Below are positions 41,064-50,617 of a DNA stretch of 64,000 nucleotides, piece by piece. The stretch's first letter is position 1. The number at the start of each line of letters is the position of its first letter. The stretch comes from Burkholderia cepacia (GTDB lineage: Bacteria > Pseudomonadota > Gammaproteobacteria > Burkholderiales > Burkholderiaceae): positions 2,666,001 through 2,730,000 of the forward strand of contig NZ_CP013443.1 of NCBI RefSeq assembly GCF_001718835.1. Direction: 5' to 3'. The position numbers and the translations under genes were made by a program. The notes below the pieces were generated by a model that saw only the letters and a list, made by a program, of their open reading frames with translations, was not told the DNA's origin and did no database searches.

Positions 41064-41552
41064 TCAACGATACGGCGCGTCGGCAGCCTTCGCCGCGGCG
41101 ATGTCCTTCTCGTAGCGATCGCCCACCGCGAGCAGCATTTCCTTCGTGAAATACAGGTCGCCGCGCTTTTCGCCGTGGTACTCGAGAATCTGCGTCTCGA
41201 CGATCGAATCGACCGGGCAGCTCTCTTCGCAGAAACCGCAGAAGATGCACTTCGTCAGGTCGATGTCGTAGCGCGTCGTGCGGCGCGTGTTGTCCGCGCG
41301 CGTTTCCGATTCGATCGTGATCGCCATCGCGGGGCACACGGCCTCGCAGAGCTTGCACGCGATGCAGCGCTCTTCGCCGTTTTCATAGCGGCGCAGCGCA
41401 TGCAGCCCGCGGAAGCGCGGCGAAATCGGGGTCTTCTCTTCCGGGAACTGCACGGTGAACTTGCGCTTGAACGTGTAACGACCGGTCAGCGCGAGCCCCT
41501 TCAGCAGCTCGGTCAGGAAGAAAGTCTTAAAGAAGTGTTGGATAGCCGTCAT
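41064..41552 (-). CDS. nuoI: NADH-quinone oxidoreductase subunit I
   Basis: A 162-residue peripheral-arm subunit with two 4Fe-4S motifs, CIACKLCEAVCP and CIFCGFCEESCP, that bind clusters N6a and N6b on the electron path to quinone. An N-terminal amphipathic helix anchors it to NuoH. Length is typical. It is 10 bp downstream of nuoH. Confidence 0.98.
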   Translation of the reverse strand: MTAIQHFFKTFFLTELLKGLALTGRYTFKRKFTVQFPEEKTPISPRFRGLHALRRYENGEERCIACKLCEAVCPAMAITIESETRADNTRRTTRYDIDLTKCIFCGFCEESCPVDSIVETQILEYHGEKRGDLYFTKEMLLAVGDRYEKDIAAAKAADAPYR

Positions 41553-41562
41553 GATTTCGTCC

Positions 41563-42633
41563 TTACTTCACCACCCAGATGTTCAGCGGCGACATCATCC
41601 AGCAGCCGACCACGACCACCCAGATCACCGTGACGGGCAGGAACACCTTCCAGCCCAGGCGCATGATCTGGTCGTAACGGTAGCGCGGGAACGTCGCGCG
41701 GACCCAGATGAACACCGACAGCAGTGCGAAGACCTTCAGCACCAGCCAGAAGATGCCCGGGATGAACGACAGGAATTCGAACGGTGCGTCCCAGCCACCG
41801 AGGAACAGCGTCGCAGCCAGCGCCGAGATCACGATCATGTTGATGTACTCGGCGAGGAAGAACAGCGCGAACGCCATGCCCGAGTAATCGATCATGTGAC
41901 CGGCAACGATTTCCGACTCCCCTTCCACCACGTCGAACGGGTGGCGGTTCGTTTCGGCGATGCCCGAGATGAAGTACACGACGAACGCCGGCAGCAGCGG
42001 CAGCCAGTTCCACGACAGGAAGTTCACGCCGTGGCCGGCGAAGAAGCCGTGCTGTTGCGAACCGACGATTTCCGACAGGTTCAGGCTGCCGGCCGTCATC
42101 AGCACCAGCACCAGCGCGAAGCCCATCGAGATTTCGTACGACACCATCTGTGCCGCGGCGCGCATCGCGCCGAGGAACGCGTACTTCGAGTTCGATGCCC
42201 AGCCCGCGAGAATCACCGCATACACGCCGATCGACGAGATCGCCATCGCGTACAGCAGGCCCGCGTTCACGTTCGCGAGGACCGCTTCGGCCTGGAACGG
42301 GATCACGGCCCACACGGCGAACGCCGGCACGACGGTCATCACCGGCGCGATCAGGTACAGCCAGCGGCTGGCGGCGCTCGGCTGAATGACTTCCTTCAGC
42401 AGCAGCTTCAGCACGTCGGCGATCGGCTGCAGCAGACCGCCGGGGCCGACACGGTTCGGGCCGAGACGCACGTGCATCCAGCCGATCAGCTTGCGTTCCC
42501 ACAGAATCAGGTACGCGACGCACAGCAGGATGACGACGGAGACGACGAGGATGCGCACGATGGCCCACACCGTCGGCCATGCGAAACCGAGAAGCTGGGA
42601 CCCGCCCGCGTTGATCGTATCGAACAAGCTCAT
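41563..42633 (-). CDS. nuoH: NADH-quinone oxidoreductase subunit H
   Basis: A 356-residue membrane subunit forming the quinone-binding chamber. Motifs include LIGWMHVRLGPNRVGPGGLL, AETNRHPFDVVEGESEIVAG (the acidic loop lining the quinone tunnel) and WVRATFPRYRYDQIMRLGWK. It starts at the base following the nuoG stop codon, implying coupled translation. Confidence 0.98.
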   Translation of the reverse strand: MSLFDTINAGGSQLLGFAWPTVWAIVRILVVSVVILLCVAYLILWERKLIGWMHVRLGPNRVGPGGLLQPIADVLKLLLKEVIQPSAASRWLYLIAPVMTVVPAFAVWAVIPFQAEAVLANVNAGLLYAMAISSIGVYAVILAGWASNSKYAFLGAMRAAAQMVSYEISMGFALVLVLMTAGSLNLSEIVGSQQHGFFAGHGVNFLSWNWLPLLPAFVVYFISGIAETNRHPFDVVEGESEIVAGHMIDYSGMAFALFFLAEYINMIVISALAATLFLGGWDAPFEFLSFIPGIFWLVLKVFALLSVFIWVRATFPRYRYDQIMRLGWKVFLPVTVIWVVVVGCWMMSPLNIWVVK

Positions 42634-44964
42634 TTACGCCTTCTCCACCACCAGTTCACCGGACAGGCTGCCGAGCGCTGCGCCGGCAGGCGTTGCCGCC
42701 GACACGCGAACGACCGTCTCCGCAAGATTCGCGTCGCGCACGGCCGGCAACTGCACCGCACGCTCGCCCTGGCGCACGCGCACCGCGTCGCCTTCCTTCA
42801 AGCCCAGCTTGTCGAACAGCGCGGCCGGCAGCGCTGCGGCATTCGCCGCCTTCGCGGCGGCCGTCAGGTGCAGCGCACCTGCACGGCGCACGAGCGCGTC
42901 GGCGTGATAGATCGGCACATCGGCCAGGCGCTCGAAGCCGCCGTTCGCGGCATTCGCGGCCGCGCGCACCGGCGCGACCGACGTCTGGTTCGACAGGCGG
43001 CCCGCGACGCCGGCGTCGCCGAGCGCAGCGAGACGCACTTCTTCCGCGGTCTCGTACTCGAAGTTCGGCAGGCCGAGCAGGCTGCCGAGCACGCGCAGCA
43101 CCTTCCAGCCCGGACGCGTGTCGCCGAGCGGGCGCACGACGCCGTTGAAGCTCTGCACGGTGCCTTCCGCATTCACGTACGTGCCGGCCGTTTCCGTGAA
43201 CGGCGCAACCGGCAGCAGCACGTCGGCGTAGTCGAGGCCGTGCTTGAACGGCGACATCACGACGACCATTTCCGCCTGGTTCAGCGCGGCCAGTGCCTGT
43301 GCCGGATCAGCGGTGTCGAATTCCGGCTCGACGTTCAGCAGCACGTAGCCCTTGCGCGGCTGCGCGAACGCTTCACGTGCGTTCAGGCCGCCTTCGCCCG
43401 GCAGTGCACCGACGACGTGCGCGCCGACCGTGTTCGCCGCTTCCGTCAGGAAGCCGAACGTGGCGCCGGTGTTGTCGGCGATCCACTGGGCGACAGCGTG
43501 CAGCTTCGCGAATTCCGGATGGCGGACCGCGACGTTGCCGAGCAGCACCGCACGGCGTTCGCCGTTCGCGAGCGACTGGGCGACAGCTTGCGCAGCCGGC
43601 GATGCGGTGACGCCTGCCAGCGCGTCGGGCAGCGCGACGCCGCGCAGTTGCGCGACCGCGGCAGCGATGCCGGCCAGCTGGTCGAGCCATGCCGACGGCG
43701 CGGCAACGATGCGCTGCGCGGTCGGGATCAGCGAATCGTCATCGGTCGCGTGCAGGAAGTGCAGCTTCGCGCCGTTCTTCGCAGCCTGACGCAGGCGCGA
43801 TGCGAACAGCGGGTGGTCGCGGCGCAGGAACGAACCGACGACGAACGCGGCGTCCACGTTCGACAGATCGGCGATCGGCATGCCGAGCCACGGTGCGCCC
43901 TGGACGGGCGCCGAGAAATCCTGCTGACGCAGACGGAAATCGACGTTCGGCGTCTTCAGTTCGTTGGCGAGCTGCTTCACGAGGAACAGCTCTTCAGCCG
44001 TGCTGTGCGCGCTCGCGAGCATCGCCAGCGCGTTCGCGCCGTGATCCGCGGCGATACCCTTCAGGCCCTTCGCGACGTATTCGAGCGCGGTCTGCCAGTC
44101 GGTTTCGATCCACTGGCCGCCCTGCTTCAGCATCGGCTTCGTCAGGCGCTCTTCGCTGTTGAGGCCTTCGTACGAGAAGCGGTCCTTGTCCGAGATCCAG
44201 CATTCGTTGATCGCTTCGTTCTCGAACGGCAGCACGCGCATCACGCGGTTGTTCTTCACCTGCACGACGAGGTTCGCGCCGACGGAATCGTGCGGGCTCA
44301 CCGACTTGCGGCGCGACAGTTCCCACGTACGGGCGCTGTAGCGGAACGGCTTGCTGGTCAGCGCGCCGACCGGGCACAGGTCGATCATGTTGCCCGACAT
44401 TTCGGAGTCGACCGTCTTGCCGACAAACGTCGTGATTTCCGAATGCTCGCCGCGGCCCAGCATGCCGAACTCCATCACGCCGGCGATTTCCTGGCCGAAG
44501 CGGACGCAGCGCGTGCAGTGGATGCAGCGCGACATCTCTTCCATCGAGATCAGCGGGCCCACGTTCTTGTGGAACACCACGCGCTTTTCTTCCGAGTAGC
44601 GCGACGACGACTTGCCGTAGCCGACCGCCAGATCCTGCAGCTGGCATTCGCCGCCCTGATCGCAGATCGGGCAGTCGAGCGGGTGGTTGATGAGGAGGAA
44701 TTCCATCACCGACTGCTGCGCCTTCACGGCCTTGTCGGATTGCGTATGGACGATCATGCCGGCCGACACGGGGGTCGCGCAGGCAGGCACGGCCTTCGGC
44801 ATCTTCTCGACTTCGACGAGACACATCCGGCAGTTGGCCGCAACCGACAGTTTCTTGTGATAGCAGAAGTGAGGAATGTACGTATCCGCCTTGTGCGCAG
44901 CCTGGATCACCATGCTGCCTTCGGGCACCTCGACCTTCTTGCCGTCTATTTCAAGTTCAACCAT
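42634..44964 (-). CDS. nuoG: NADH-quinone oxidoreductase subunit G
   Basis: A 776-residue iron-sulfur subunit. The N-terminal ferredoxin domain binds a 2Fe-2S cluster through C34, C45, C48 and C62 (PHFCYHKK, ANCRMCLVEV). The HxxxCxxC region (FLLINHPLDCPICDQGGECQ) and CIHCTRCVRFG carry 4Fe-4S clusters. The C-terminal molybdopterin-oxidoreductase-like domain lacks cofactor residues, as usual, and is Ala-rich. It lies 81 bp after nuoF. Confidence 0.97.
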   Translation of the reverse strand: MVELEIDGKKVEVPEGSMVIQAAHKADTYIPHFCYHKKLSVAANCRMCLVEVEKMPKAVPACATPVSAGMIVHTQSDKAVKAQQSVMEFLLINHPLDCPICDQGGECQLQDLAVGYGKSSSRYSEEKRVVFHKNVGPLISMEEMSRCIHCTRCVRFGQEIAGVMEFGMLGRGEHSEITTFVGKTVDSEMSGNMIDLCPVGALTSKPFRYSARTWELSRRKSVSPHDSVGANLVVQVKNNRVMRVLPFENEAINECWISDKDRFSYEGLNSEERLTKPMLKQGGQWIETDWQTALEYVAKGLKGIAADHGANALAMLASAHSTAEELFLVKQLANELKTPNVDFRLRQQDFSAPVQGAPWLGMPIADLSNVDAAFVVGSFLRRDHPLFASRLRQAAKNGAKLHFLHATDDDSLIPTAQRIVAAPSAWLDQLAGIAAAVAQLRGVALPDALAGVTASPAAQAVAQSLANGERRAVLLGNVAVRHPEFAKLHAVAQWIADNTGATFGFLTEAANTVGAHVVGALPGEGGLNAREAFAQPRKGYVLLNVEPEFDTADPAQALAALNQAEMVVVMSPFKHGLDYADVLLPVAPFTETAGTYVNAEGTVQSFNGVVRPLGDTRPGWKVLRVLGSLLGLPNFEYETAEEVRLAALGDAGVAGRLSNQTSVAPVRAAANAANGGFERLADVPIYHADALVRRAGALHLTAAAKAANAAALPAALFDKLGLKEGDAVRVRQGERAVQLPAVRDANLAETVVRVSAATPAGAALGSLSGELVVEKA

Positions 44965-45045
44965 GATGGTGAATGGTCCTTAACCTATTTCCGCCCGTTC
45001 GCGCCTTCGCCCGACCGTGCGCTCAAATTCCGCAACCGGTTCGCT

Positions 45046-46356
45046 TCAGGCTGCCGCCGCGTGCGCGTGGCCGCCGACCATGCAGTGCTTGTGCTCGACG
45101 TGGTACGCGAATTCGTCCCAGTAGTGCTTGAGCATCCCGCGTACCGGCATCGCCGCCGCATCGCCGAGTGCGCAGATCGTGCGGCCCATGATGTTCTCGG
45201 CCACCGAGTTCAGCAGGTCCAGATCTTCCTGGCGGCCTTCGCCGTGCTCGATACGGTTCACGACGCGATACAGCCAGCCGGTGCCTTCGCGGCACGGCGT
45301 GCACTGGCCGCACGATTCCTCGTAGTAGAAGTACGACAGGCGCAGCAGCGAGCGCACCATGCAGCGCGTCTCGTCCATCACGATCACCGCGCCGGAACCG
45401 AGCATCGAGCCCGCCTTCGCGATCGAATCGTAGTCGAGATCCGTCTGCATCATGATGTCGCCCGGGATCACCGGTGCCGACGACCCGCCCGGAATCACGG
45501 CCTTGATCTTCTTGCCGCCGCGCATCCCGCCGGCGAGCTCCATCAACGTCGCGAACGGCGTGCCGAGCGGCACTTCGTAGTTGCCCGGACGCTCGACGTC
45601 GCCCGACACCGAGAAGATCTTCGTGCCGCCGTTGTTCGGCTTGCCGATCTCGAGGTAGTTCTGCGGCCCGATGGACAGCAGGAACGGCACGGCGGCGAAC
45701 GTCTCGGTGTTGTTGATCGTGGTCGGCTTGCCGTACACGCCGAAGCTCGCCGGGAACGGCGGCTTGAAGCGCGGCTGGCCCTTCTTGCCTTCGAGCGACT
45801 CGAGCAGCGCCGTTTCCTCGCCGCAGATGTACGCGCCGTAACCGTGGTGCGCGTGCAGCTGGAACGAGAATTCCGAGCCCATGATGTTGTCGCCGAGGAA
45901 ACCCGCGGCACGCGCTTCATCGAGCGCGGCCTCGAAGCGTCGATACACTTCGAAGATTTCGCCGTGGATGTAGTTGTAGCCGACGGTGATGCCCATCGCA
46001 TACGCGCCGATGGCCATGCCTTCGATCAGCGCATGCGGGTTCCAGCGCAGGATGTCGCGATCCTTGAACGTGCCCGGTTCGCCTTCGTCCGAGTTGCAGA
46101 CGAGATACTTCTGCCCCGGGAACTGGCGCGGCATGAAGCTCCACTTCAGGCCGGTCGGGAAGCCCGCACCGCCACGGCCACGCAGGCCCGACGCTTTCAC
46201 GTCGGCGATCACCTGCTCCGGCGGAATCTTTTCTTCGAGAATGCGGCGCAGCTGCTTGTAGCCGCCGCGCGCAACGTAGTCTTCGAGATGCCAGTTCTCG
46301 CCGTTCAGACCAGCGAGGATCAGCGGTTTGATGTGACGGTCGTGGAGGGACGTCAT
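45046..46356 (-). CDS. nuoF: NADH-quinone oxidoreductase subunit F
   Basis: A 436-residue NADH-oxidising subunit. The NADH/FMN sites are GRGGAGFPTGLKWSFMP and GAYICGEETALLESLEGKKG. Cluster N3 is bound by ESCGQCTPCREG plus a later cysteine in ICALGDAAAMP. It overlaps nuoE by 4 bp (ATGA), so the two NADH-module genes are translationally coupled. Confidence 0.98.
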   Translation of the reverse strand: MTSLHDRHIKPLILAGLNGENWHLEDYVARGGYKQLRRILEEKIPPEQVIADVKASGLRGRGGAGFPTGLKWSFMPRQFPGQKYLVCNSDEGEPGTFKDRDILRWNPHALIEGMAIGAYAMGITVGYNYIHGEIFEVYRRFEAALDEARAAGFLGDNIMGSEFSFQLHAHHGYGAYICGEETALLESLEGKKGQPRFKPPFPASFGVYGKPTTINNTETFAAVPFLLSIGPQNYLEIGKPNNGGTKIFSVSGDVERPGNYEVPLGTPFATLMELAGGMRGGKKIKAVIPGGSSAPVIPGDIMMQTDLDYDSIAKAGSMLGSGAVIVMDETRCMVRSLLRLSYFYYEESCGQCTPCREGTGWLYRVVNRIEHGEGRQEDLDLLNSVAENIMGRTICALGDAAAMPVRGMLKHYWDEFAYHVEHKHCMVGGHAHAAAA

Positions 46357-46838
46357 TTCGAGAGCTCCTCAAGCAGCTGGTCGATCTTCTCGCGGCTCAT
46401 GAAGCTGCACATTCTGTGATTGTTCACCAGCAGCACCGGCGCATCGCCGCACGAGCCCATGCATTCGCCTTCCTTCAGCGTGAACTTGCCGTCGGGCGTG
46501 GTCTCGCCGAAGCCGATGCCCAGCTTCTGTTTCAGGTAGTCGGCAGTCGCTTCCGCGCCACCGTGCGGGCCGAGCTGGCACGGCAGGTTCGTGCAGAGCG
46601 TGATCTTGTGCTTGCCGACCGGTTTGAGCTCGTACATCGTGTAGAACGTCGCGACTTCCTGCACGGCAACGGCCGGCATGCCGAGATAGTCCGCGACGAA
46701 CTGCATCAGTTCGGGCGACAGCCAGCCGTGCTCTTCCTGAGCGACGGCCAACGCCGACATCACGGCGGACTGTTTCTGATCGGCGGGATACTTCGTCAAC
46801 GCTCGATCGATTTCCTTCAGGCCTTCAGCTGAGATCAT
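46353..46838 (-). CDS. nuoE: NADH-quinone oxidoreductase subunit E
   Basis: A 161-residue thioredoxin-like subunit holding the off-path 2Fe-2S cluster N1a through CTNLPC and CMGSC motifs. The ATG giving MISAEGLKEIDRAL is chosen because the upstream in-frame extension begins with TTG and is not conserved. It is separated from nuoD by a 187-bp gap, much longer than other spacings in the operon. Confidence 0.96.
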   Translation of the reverse strand: MISAEGLKEIDRALTKYPADQKQSAVMSALAVAQEEHGWLSPELMQFVADYLGMPAVAVQEVATFYTMYELKPVGKHKITLCTNLPCQLGPHGGAEATADYLKQKLGIGFGETTPDGKFTLKEGECMGSCGDAPVLLVNNHRMCSFMSREKIDQLLEELSK

Positions 46839-46992
46839 TTTCAGACACGACTCTTTCAATTCCTACCGAACGAACAACCTGCCGCACACTGGGGTGCATG
46901 GACGGCAGACCTGGCGCTCACTCTGTTGACAGCTTGCGAAGCCGCGCCGGTTCAGCGCATGCAGCATGTGACTTCGCGTGTGACTTACCGCT

Positions 46993-47019
46993 CGCCGCCC
47001 GCGAGACAAACGGGCGGCG
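46993..47019 (-). other. Strong hairpin just after nuoD, inside the nuo operon
   Basis: A perfect 9-bp inverted repeat, CGCCGCCCG / CGGGCGGCG, starts 6 bp after the nuoD stop codon in the transcribed direction. No U-tract follows, so full termination is unlikely. The rest of the 187-bp nuoD-nuoE gap shows no ORF and no clear promoter. Confidence 0.6.
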
Positions 47020-47025
47020 CAACCA

Positions 47026-48279
47026 TTAGCGATCGATTTCGCCGAACACGATGTCCTGCGTACCGATGATCGTGACGGCGTCGGCGATCATGTGACCGCG
47101 CGCCATTTCGTCGAGCGACGCCAGGTGCGCAAAACCCGGCGCGCGAATCTTGAGGCGATACGGCTTGTTGGCACCGTCCGACACGAGGTAGATGCCGAAC
47201 TCACCCTTCGGATGCTCGACCGCCGCGTACGCTTCGCCTTCCGGCACATGGAAACCTTCGGTGAAGAGCTTGAAGTGGTGAATCAAGTCTTCCATGTTGG
47301 TCTTCATGCCGACGCGCGACGGCGGTGCAACCTTGTGATTGTCGGTCATCACCGGGCCCGGATTCTTGCGGAGCCACTCAATACACTGTTTCGCGATGCG
47401 GATCGACTGGCGCATTTCTTCGACGCGAACCAGGTAGCGGTCGTAGCAATCGCCGTTCACGCCGACCGGCACGTCGAAATCCATGCGATCGTACACTTCG
47501 TACGGCTGCTTCTTGCGCAGGTCCCAGGCGATGCCCGAGCCGCGCAGCATCGGTCCCGTCAGGCCCATCTGCAGCGCACGTTCCGGGCTGACCACACCGA
47601 TCCCGACCAGACGCTGCTTCCAGATCCGGTTGTCGGTGAGCAGCGTCTCGTATTCGTCGACGCACTTCGGGAAGCGCGTGAAGAAGTCGTCGATGAAGTC
47701 GAGCACCGAGCCGCTGCGCGCTTCGTTCATCTTCGCGAGCGCCTTCTCGTTGCGAATCTTCGACGCCTTGTATTGCGGCATTGCGTCAGGCAGGTCGCGG
47801 TAGACGCCGCCCGGACGGTAGTACGCCGCGTGCATCCGGGCACCGGACACCGCTTCGTACACGTCCATCAGGTCTTCGCGTTCGCGGAATGCATACAGGA
47901 ACACGGCCATCGCGCCGACGTCGAGTGCGTGCGCGCCGATCCACATCAGGTGGTTCAGCACGCGCGTGATCTCGTCGAACAGCACGCGGATGTACTGGGC
48001 GCGCTCGGGCACTTCGATGCCGAGCAGCTTTTCGATCGCGAGCACGTAGCCGTGCTCGTTGACCATCATCGACACGTAGTCGAGACGATCCATGTACGGC
48101 ACGGACTGGATGAAGGTTTTGGATTCCGCGAGCTTTTCCGTCGCGCGGTGCAGCAGGCCGATGTGCGGATCGGCACGCTGGATGACTTCGCCGTCGAGCT
48201 CGAGCACGAGGCGCAGCACGCCGTGCGCTGCCGGGTGCTGCGGGCCGAAGTTGAGCGTGTAGTTCTTGATTTCTGCCAT
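47026..48279 (-). CDS. nuoD: NADH-quinone oxidoreductase subunit D
   Basis: A 417-residue 49-kDa-type subunit related to the large subunit of NiFe hydrogenases but without the metal cysteines. The quinone-site loop NFGPQHPAAHGVLRLVLELD is conserved at the N-terminus. GTQDIVFGEIDR closes the protein, as in most homologues. It starts 9 bp after nuoC. Confidence 0.98.
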   Translation of the reverse strand: MAEIKNYTLNFGPQHPAAHGVLRLVLELDGEVIQRADPHIGLLHRATEKLAESKTFIQSVPYMDRLDYVSMMVNEHGYVLAIEKLLGIEVPERAQYIRVLFDEITRVLNHLMWIGAHALDVGAMAVFLYAFREREDLMDVYEAVSGARMHAAYYRPGGVYRDLPDAMPQYKASKIRNEKALAKMNEARSGSVLDFIDDFFTRFPKCVDEYETLLTDNRIWKQRLVGIGVVSPERALQMGLTGPMLRGSGIAWDLRKKQPYEVYDRMDFDVPVGVNGDCYDRYLVRVEEMRQSIRIAKQCIEWLRKNPGPVMTDNHKVAPPSRVGMKTNMEDLIHHFKLFTEGFHVPEGEAYAAVEHPKGEFGIYLVSDGANKPYRLKIRAPGFAHLASLDEMARGHMIADAVTIIGTQDIVFGEIDR

Positions 48280-48288
48280 GACGCCCCC

Positions 48289-48891
48289 TTAATGTTTCAG
48301 ACCGCCATAACGATCCTCGCGGATCACGCGCGGCGTGATTTCGCGCGGCTCGATCGTCACCGGCTGGTACACGACCCGCTTCTCTTCCGGGTCGTAACGC
48401 ATTTCGACGTAGCCCGACACCGGGAAGTCCTTGCGGAACGGGTGACCGATGAAGCCGTAGTCGGTGAGGATGCGGCGCAGGTCGGGGTGGCCTTCGAACA
48501 CGATGCCGTACAGGTCGAACGCTTCGCGCTCGTACCAGTTCGCGGAGGTCCAGATGTCGACCAGCGATGCCACGATCGGCAGGTCGTCGTCCGGCGCGAA
48601 TGTGCGCAGGCGCAGACGCCAGTTGTTCGTGACCGACAGCAGGTGCGACACGGCCGCGAAACGCGGGCCGTCGTAGGCGCCGTCGCCGAAGGTCTGGTAG
48701 TCGACGCCGCACAGGTCGATCAGCTGCTCGAAACGGAGCTTCGGATCGTCGCGCAGCGTCTTTGCGACTTCGAGGTAATCGCTCGCCTTCACGACGAGCG
48801 TCAGTTCACCGATCGCTTCGGTGAGGCTCACCACGCGCGCGCCGAGCGCGGCTTCGAGGTTTGCCTTGAGGGTCTCGATTTTGCTTGCCAT
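48289..48891 (-). CDS. nuoC: NADH-quinone oxidoreductase subunit C
   Basis: A 200-residue 30-kDa-type subunit with the family signature WYEREAFDLYGIVFEGHPDL followed by RRILTDYGFIGHPFRKDFP. It carries no cofactor and stabilises the hydrophilic arm. It is a separate gene here, not fused to nuoD as in E. coli. Confidence 0.98.
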   Translation of the reverse strand: MASKIETLKANLEAALGARVVSLTEAIGELTLVVKASDYLEVAKTLRDDPKLRFEQLIDLCGVDYQTFGDGAYDGPRFAAVSHLLSVTNNWRLRLRTFAPDDDLPIVASLVDIWTSANWYEREAFDLYGIVFEGHPDLRRILTDYGFIGHPFRKDFPVSGYVEMRYDPEEKRVVYQPVTIEPREITPRVIREDRYGGLKH

Positions 48892-48912
48892 ATTGAGGGG
48901 ACGCTCGGGGCT

Positions 48913-49392
48913 TTATTGACGGGCGATGGTATTGGTGCGGCGGATCTTCGCCTGAAGCTGGATCACGCCGTAGACCAGCGCCTCGGCCGTGGGCGGACAG
49001 CCCGGCACGTAGACGTCGACCGGCACGATCCGGTCGCAGCCGCGAACCACCGAGTACGAGTAGTGGTAGTAGCCACCGCCGTTCGCGCACGACCCCATCG
49101 AGATCACCCAGCGCGGCTCGGCCATCTGGTCGTACACGCGGCGCAGCGCGGGCGCCATCTTGTTGCAGAGCGTGCCGGCGACGATCATCACGTCCGACTG
49201 GCGCGGGCTCGGGCGGAACACGACGCCGAACCGGTCAAGGTCGTAACGGGCCGCGCCCGCATGCATCATTTCGACGGCGCAACACGCGAGCCCGAACGTC
49301 ATCGGCCACAGCGAGCCGGTACGCGTCCAGTTGATCAGCTTGTCAGCCGTCGTGGTGACAAACCCTTCCTTCAAGACCCCTTCGATACTCAT
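48913..49392 (-). CDS. nuoB: NADH-quinone oxidoreductase subunit B
   Basis: A 159-residue subunit carrying cluster N2, the immediate electron donor to quinone. The ligands are the tandem C37-C38 (LACCAVEMM), C102 (SCANGGG) and C132 (VPGCPPTAEAL). The start MSIEGVLKEG is chosen by family length and a GGAG site; a 14-residue upstream extension is not conserved. Confidence 0.98.
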   Translation of the reverse strand: MSIEGVLKEGFVTTTADKLINWTRTGSLWPMTFGLACCAVEMMHAGAARYDLDRFGVVFRPSPRQSDVMIVAGTLCNKMAPALRRVYDQMAEPRWVISMGSCANGGGYYHYSYSVVRGCDRIVPVDVYVPGCPPTAEALVYGVIQLQAKIRRTNTIARQ

Positions 49393-49454
49393 TTGCTTTC
49401 CACTCCAGACGAGCGACCGAGCGTGGCCGCCCATGCAAACCGGCGATTAACCCA

Positions 49455-49814
49455 TCACTCCCAGTCGAGGCCGCCTTTCTTCCAGATATAGGCAAAGCCC
49501 AGCAGGAATTCGAGCAGAAAAATCATCATTGCGATGAAACCCGGCCAGCCGATATCCCGGAGCGCGACGCCCCACGGAAACAGGAATGCGGTTTCGAGAT
49601 CGAAGATGATGAACAGGATGGCGACGAGGTAGTACCGGACGTCGAATTTCATCCGGGCGTCTTCAAAGGCTTCGAAGCCGCACTCGTACGGTGCGTTCTT
49701 CTCGACGTCCGGCTTGTTGGGACCAAGGAGCTTGCCGATGCTGACCAGCGCTATACCTAAACCAGTGCCCACGAGGAGGAACAACAAGACGGGGTAATAG
49801 GCTGCGAGGTTCAA
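49455..49814 (-). CDS. nuoA: NADH-quinone oxidoreductase subunit A
   Basis: A 119-residue three-helix membrane subunit. The quinone-site loop [20 protein letters not shown] is intact. It is the first gene of nuoABCDEFGHIJKLMN. The promoter should lie in the roughly 110 bp between it and the tRNA-Leu terminator, but I could not assign boxes with confidence. Confidence 0.98.
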
Positions 49815-49926
49815 GGCAATCCTCTATCGGTTGGTTCTGAGCGTCCGGAGAATACCACTTCCGGCGGAAGGAATCATTTCGGAGTGCATGCGATCGCAAG
49901 ACAACCGCAAGCACACCCCAGAAATG

Positions 49927-49960
49927 AAAAATGCCAGCCACTAGAAGCGGCTGGCATTGA
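49927..49960 (-). terminator. Terminator after tRNA-Leu
   Basis: Stem AATGCCAGCC / GGCTGGCATT with a 9-base loop, followed by TTTC on the minus strand. It separates the tpiA-secG-tRNA unit from the nuo operon. Confidence 0.85.
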
Positions 49961-49967
49961 GTAACTT

Positions 49968-50054
49968 TGGTGCCGACGGCGAGACTCGAACTCGCACAGC
50001 TTTCGCCACTACCCCCTCAAGATAGCGTGTCTACCAATTTCACCACGTCGGCAC
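49968..50054 (-). tRNA. tRNA-Leu (anticodon GAG)
   Basis: An 87-nt class II tRNA starting GTGCCGACGTGGTGAAATTG with encoded CCA. The anticodon arm is CTATC-TTGAGGG-GGTAG, giving GAG. It has the long variable arm of leucine tRNAs. It lies between secG and nuoA. Confidence 0.96.
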
Positions 50055-50164
50055 TGCATGCAACCGGGGTTGTAACTACTTGTTTCCCGCGAATCGCTTC
50101 AAGAATTAAATTCTAACCCGAGTTCCGGAATTGTTCAACGCACAATCGCAAAAAATTTAACTTT

Positions 50165-50545
50165 TTATTTCGGGACGTCCTGGCCCGGCGCGCTCGCAGC
50201 CGAACCCGCAACGGCGGCGGATGCCGCGACTACCGGCGCCGATGCTGCAGGTGCCGATGCCGGCGCAGTCGCTGCCGTGCCGAGCACGCCGGCCGACGGC
50301 GTCGACTTGTACGAGCCGAGGTACGTCAGCGCCAGCGTCGCGACGAAGAAGATCGTCGCGAGAATGCCCGTCGTACGCGACAGGAAGTTCGCCGACCCCG
50401 TGGCACCGAACAGGCTGCCCGACGCGCCGCTGCCGAACGCAGCGCCCATGTCGGCACCCTTGCCGTGCTGCAGCAGCACGAGACCAATCACACCGAGTGC
50501 AGACAGCACCTGCACCACAATAATCAGCGTCTTGAATAACAGCAT
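50165..50545 (-). CDS. secG: Preprotein translocase subunit SecG
   Basis: A 126-residue protein with two transmembrane helices. The conserved loop VLLQHGKGADMGAAFGSGAS is diagnostic of SecG, which assists SecYE-dependent export. The C-terminal tail is long and Ala/Pro/Ser-rich (about 45 residues), a low-complexity extension common in Burkholderia. I chose MLLFKTLIIV as the start; an upstream GTG three codons earlier is possible. Confidence 0.95.
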   Translation of the reverse strand: MLLFKTLIIVVQVLSALGVIGLVLLQHGKGADMGAAFGSGASGSLFGATGSANFLSRTTGILATIFFVATLALTYLGSYKSTPSAGVLGTAATAPASAPAASAPVVAASAAVAGSAASAPGQDVPK

Positions 50546-50617
50546 CACACCCACCCGATTGGATCGGGCGACCGGAACGGCCGGCCGCCCTCATGGTTCA
50601 ATTCGATCTCGGACCGC

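Noticed and set aside
41551..46419. A very long plus-strand open frame opposite nuoH to nuoE
   Set aside because: It mirrors the codon structure of GC-rich minus-strand nuo genes and reads as Arg/His/Glu/Asp-rich nonsense with no domain. The same applies to long plus-strand frames at 34921-37890, 37893-39956, 51309-55061 and 58379-61840.
46993..47019. Intrinsic terminator inside nuo
   Set aside because: The stem is strong but no U-tract follows on the minus strand, and the operon is expected to continue into nuoE.
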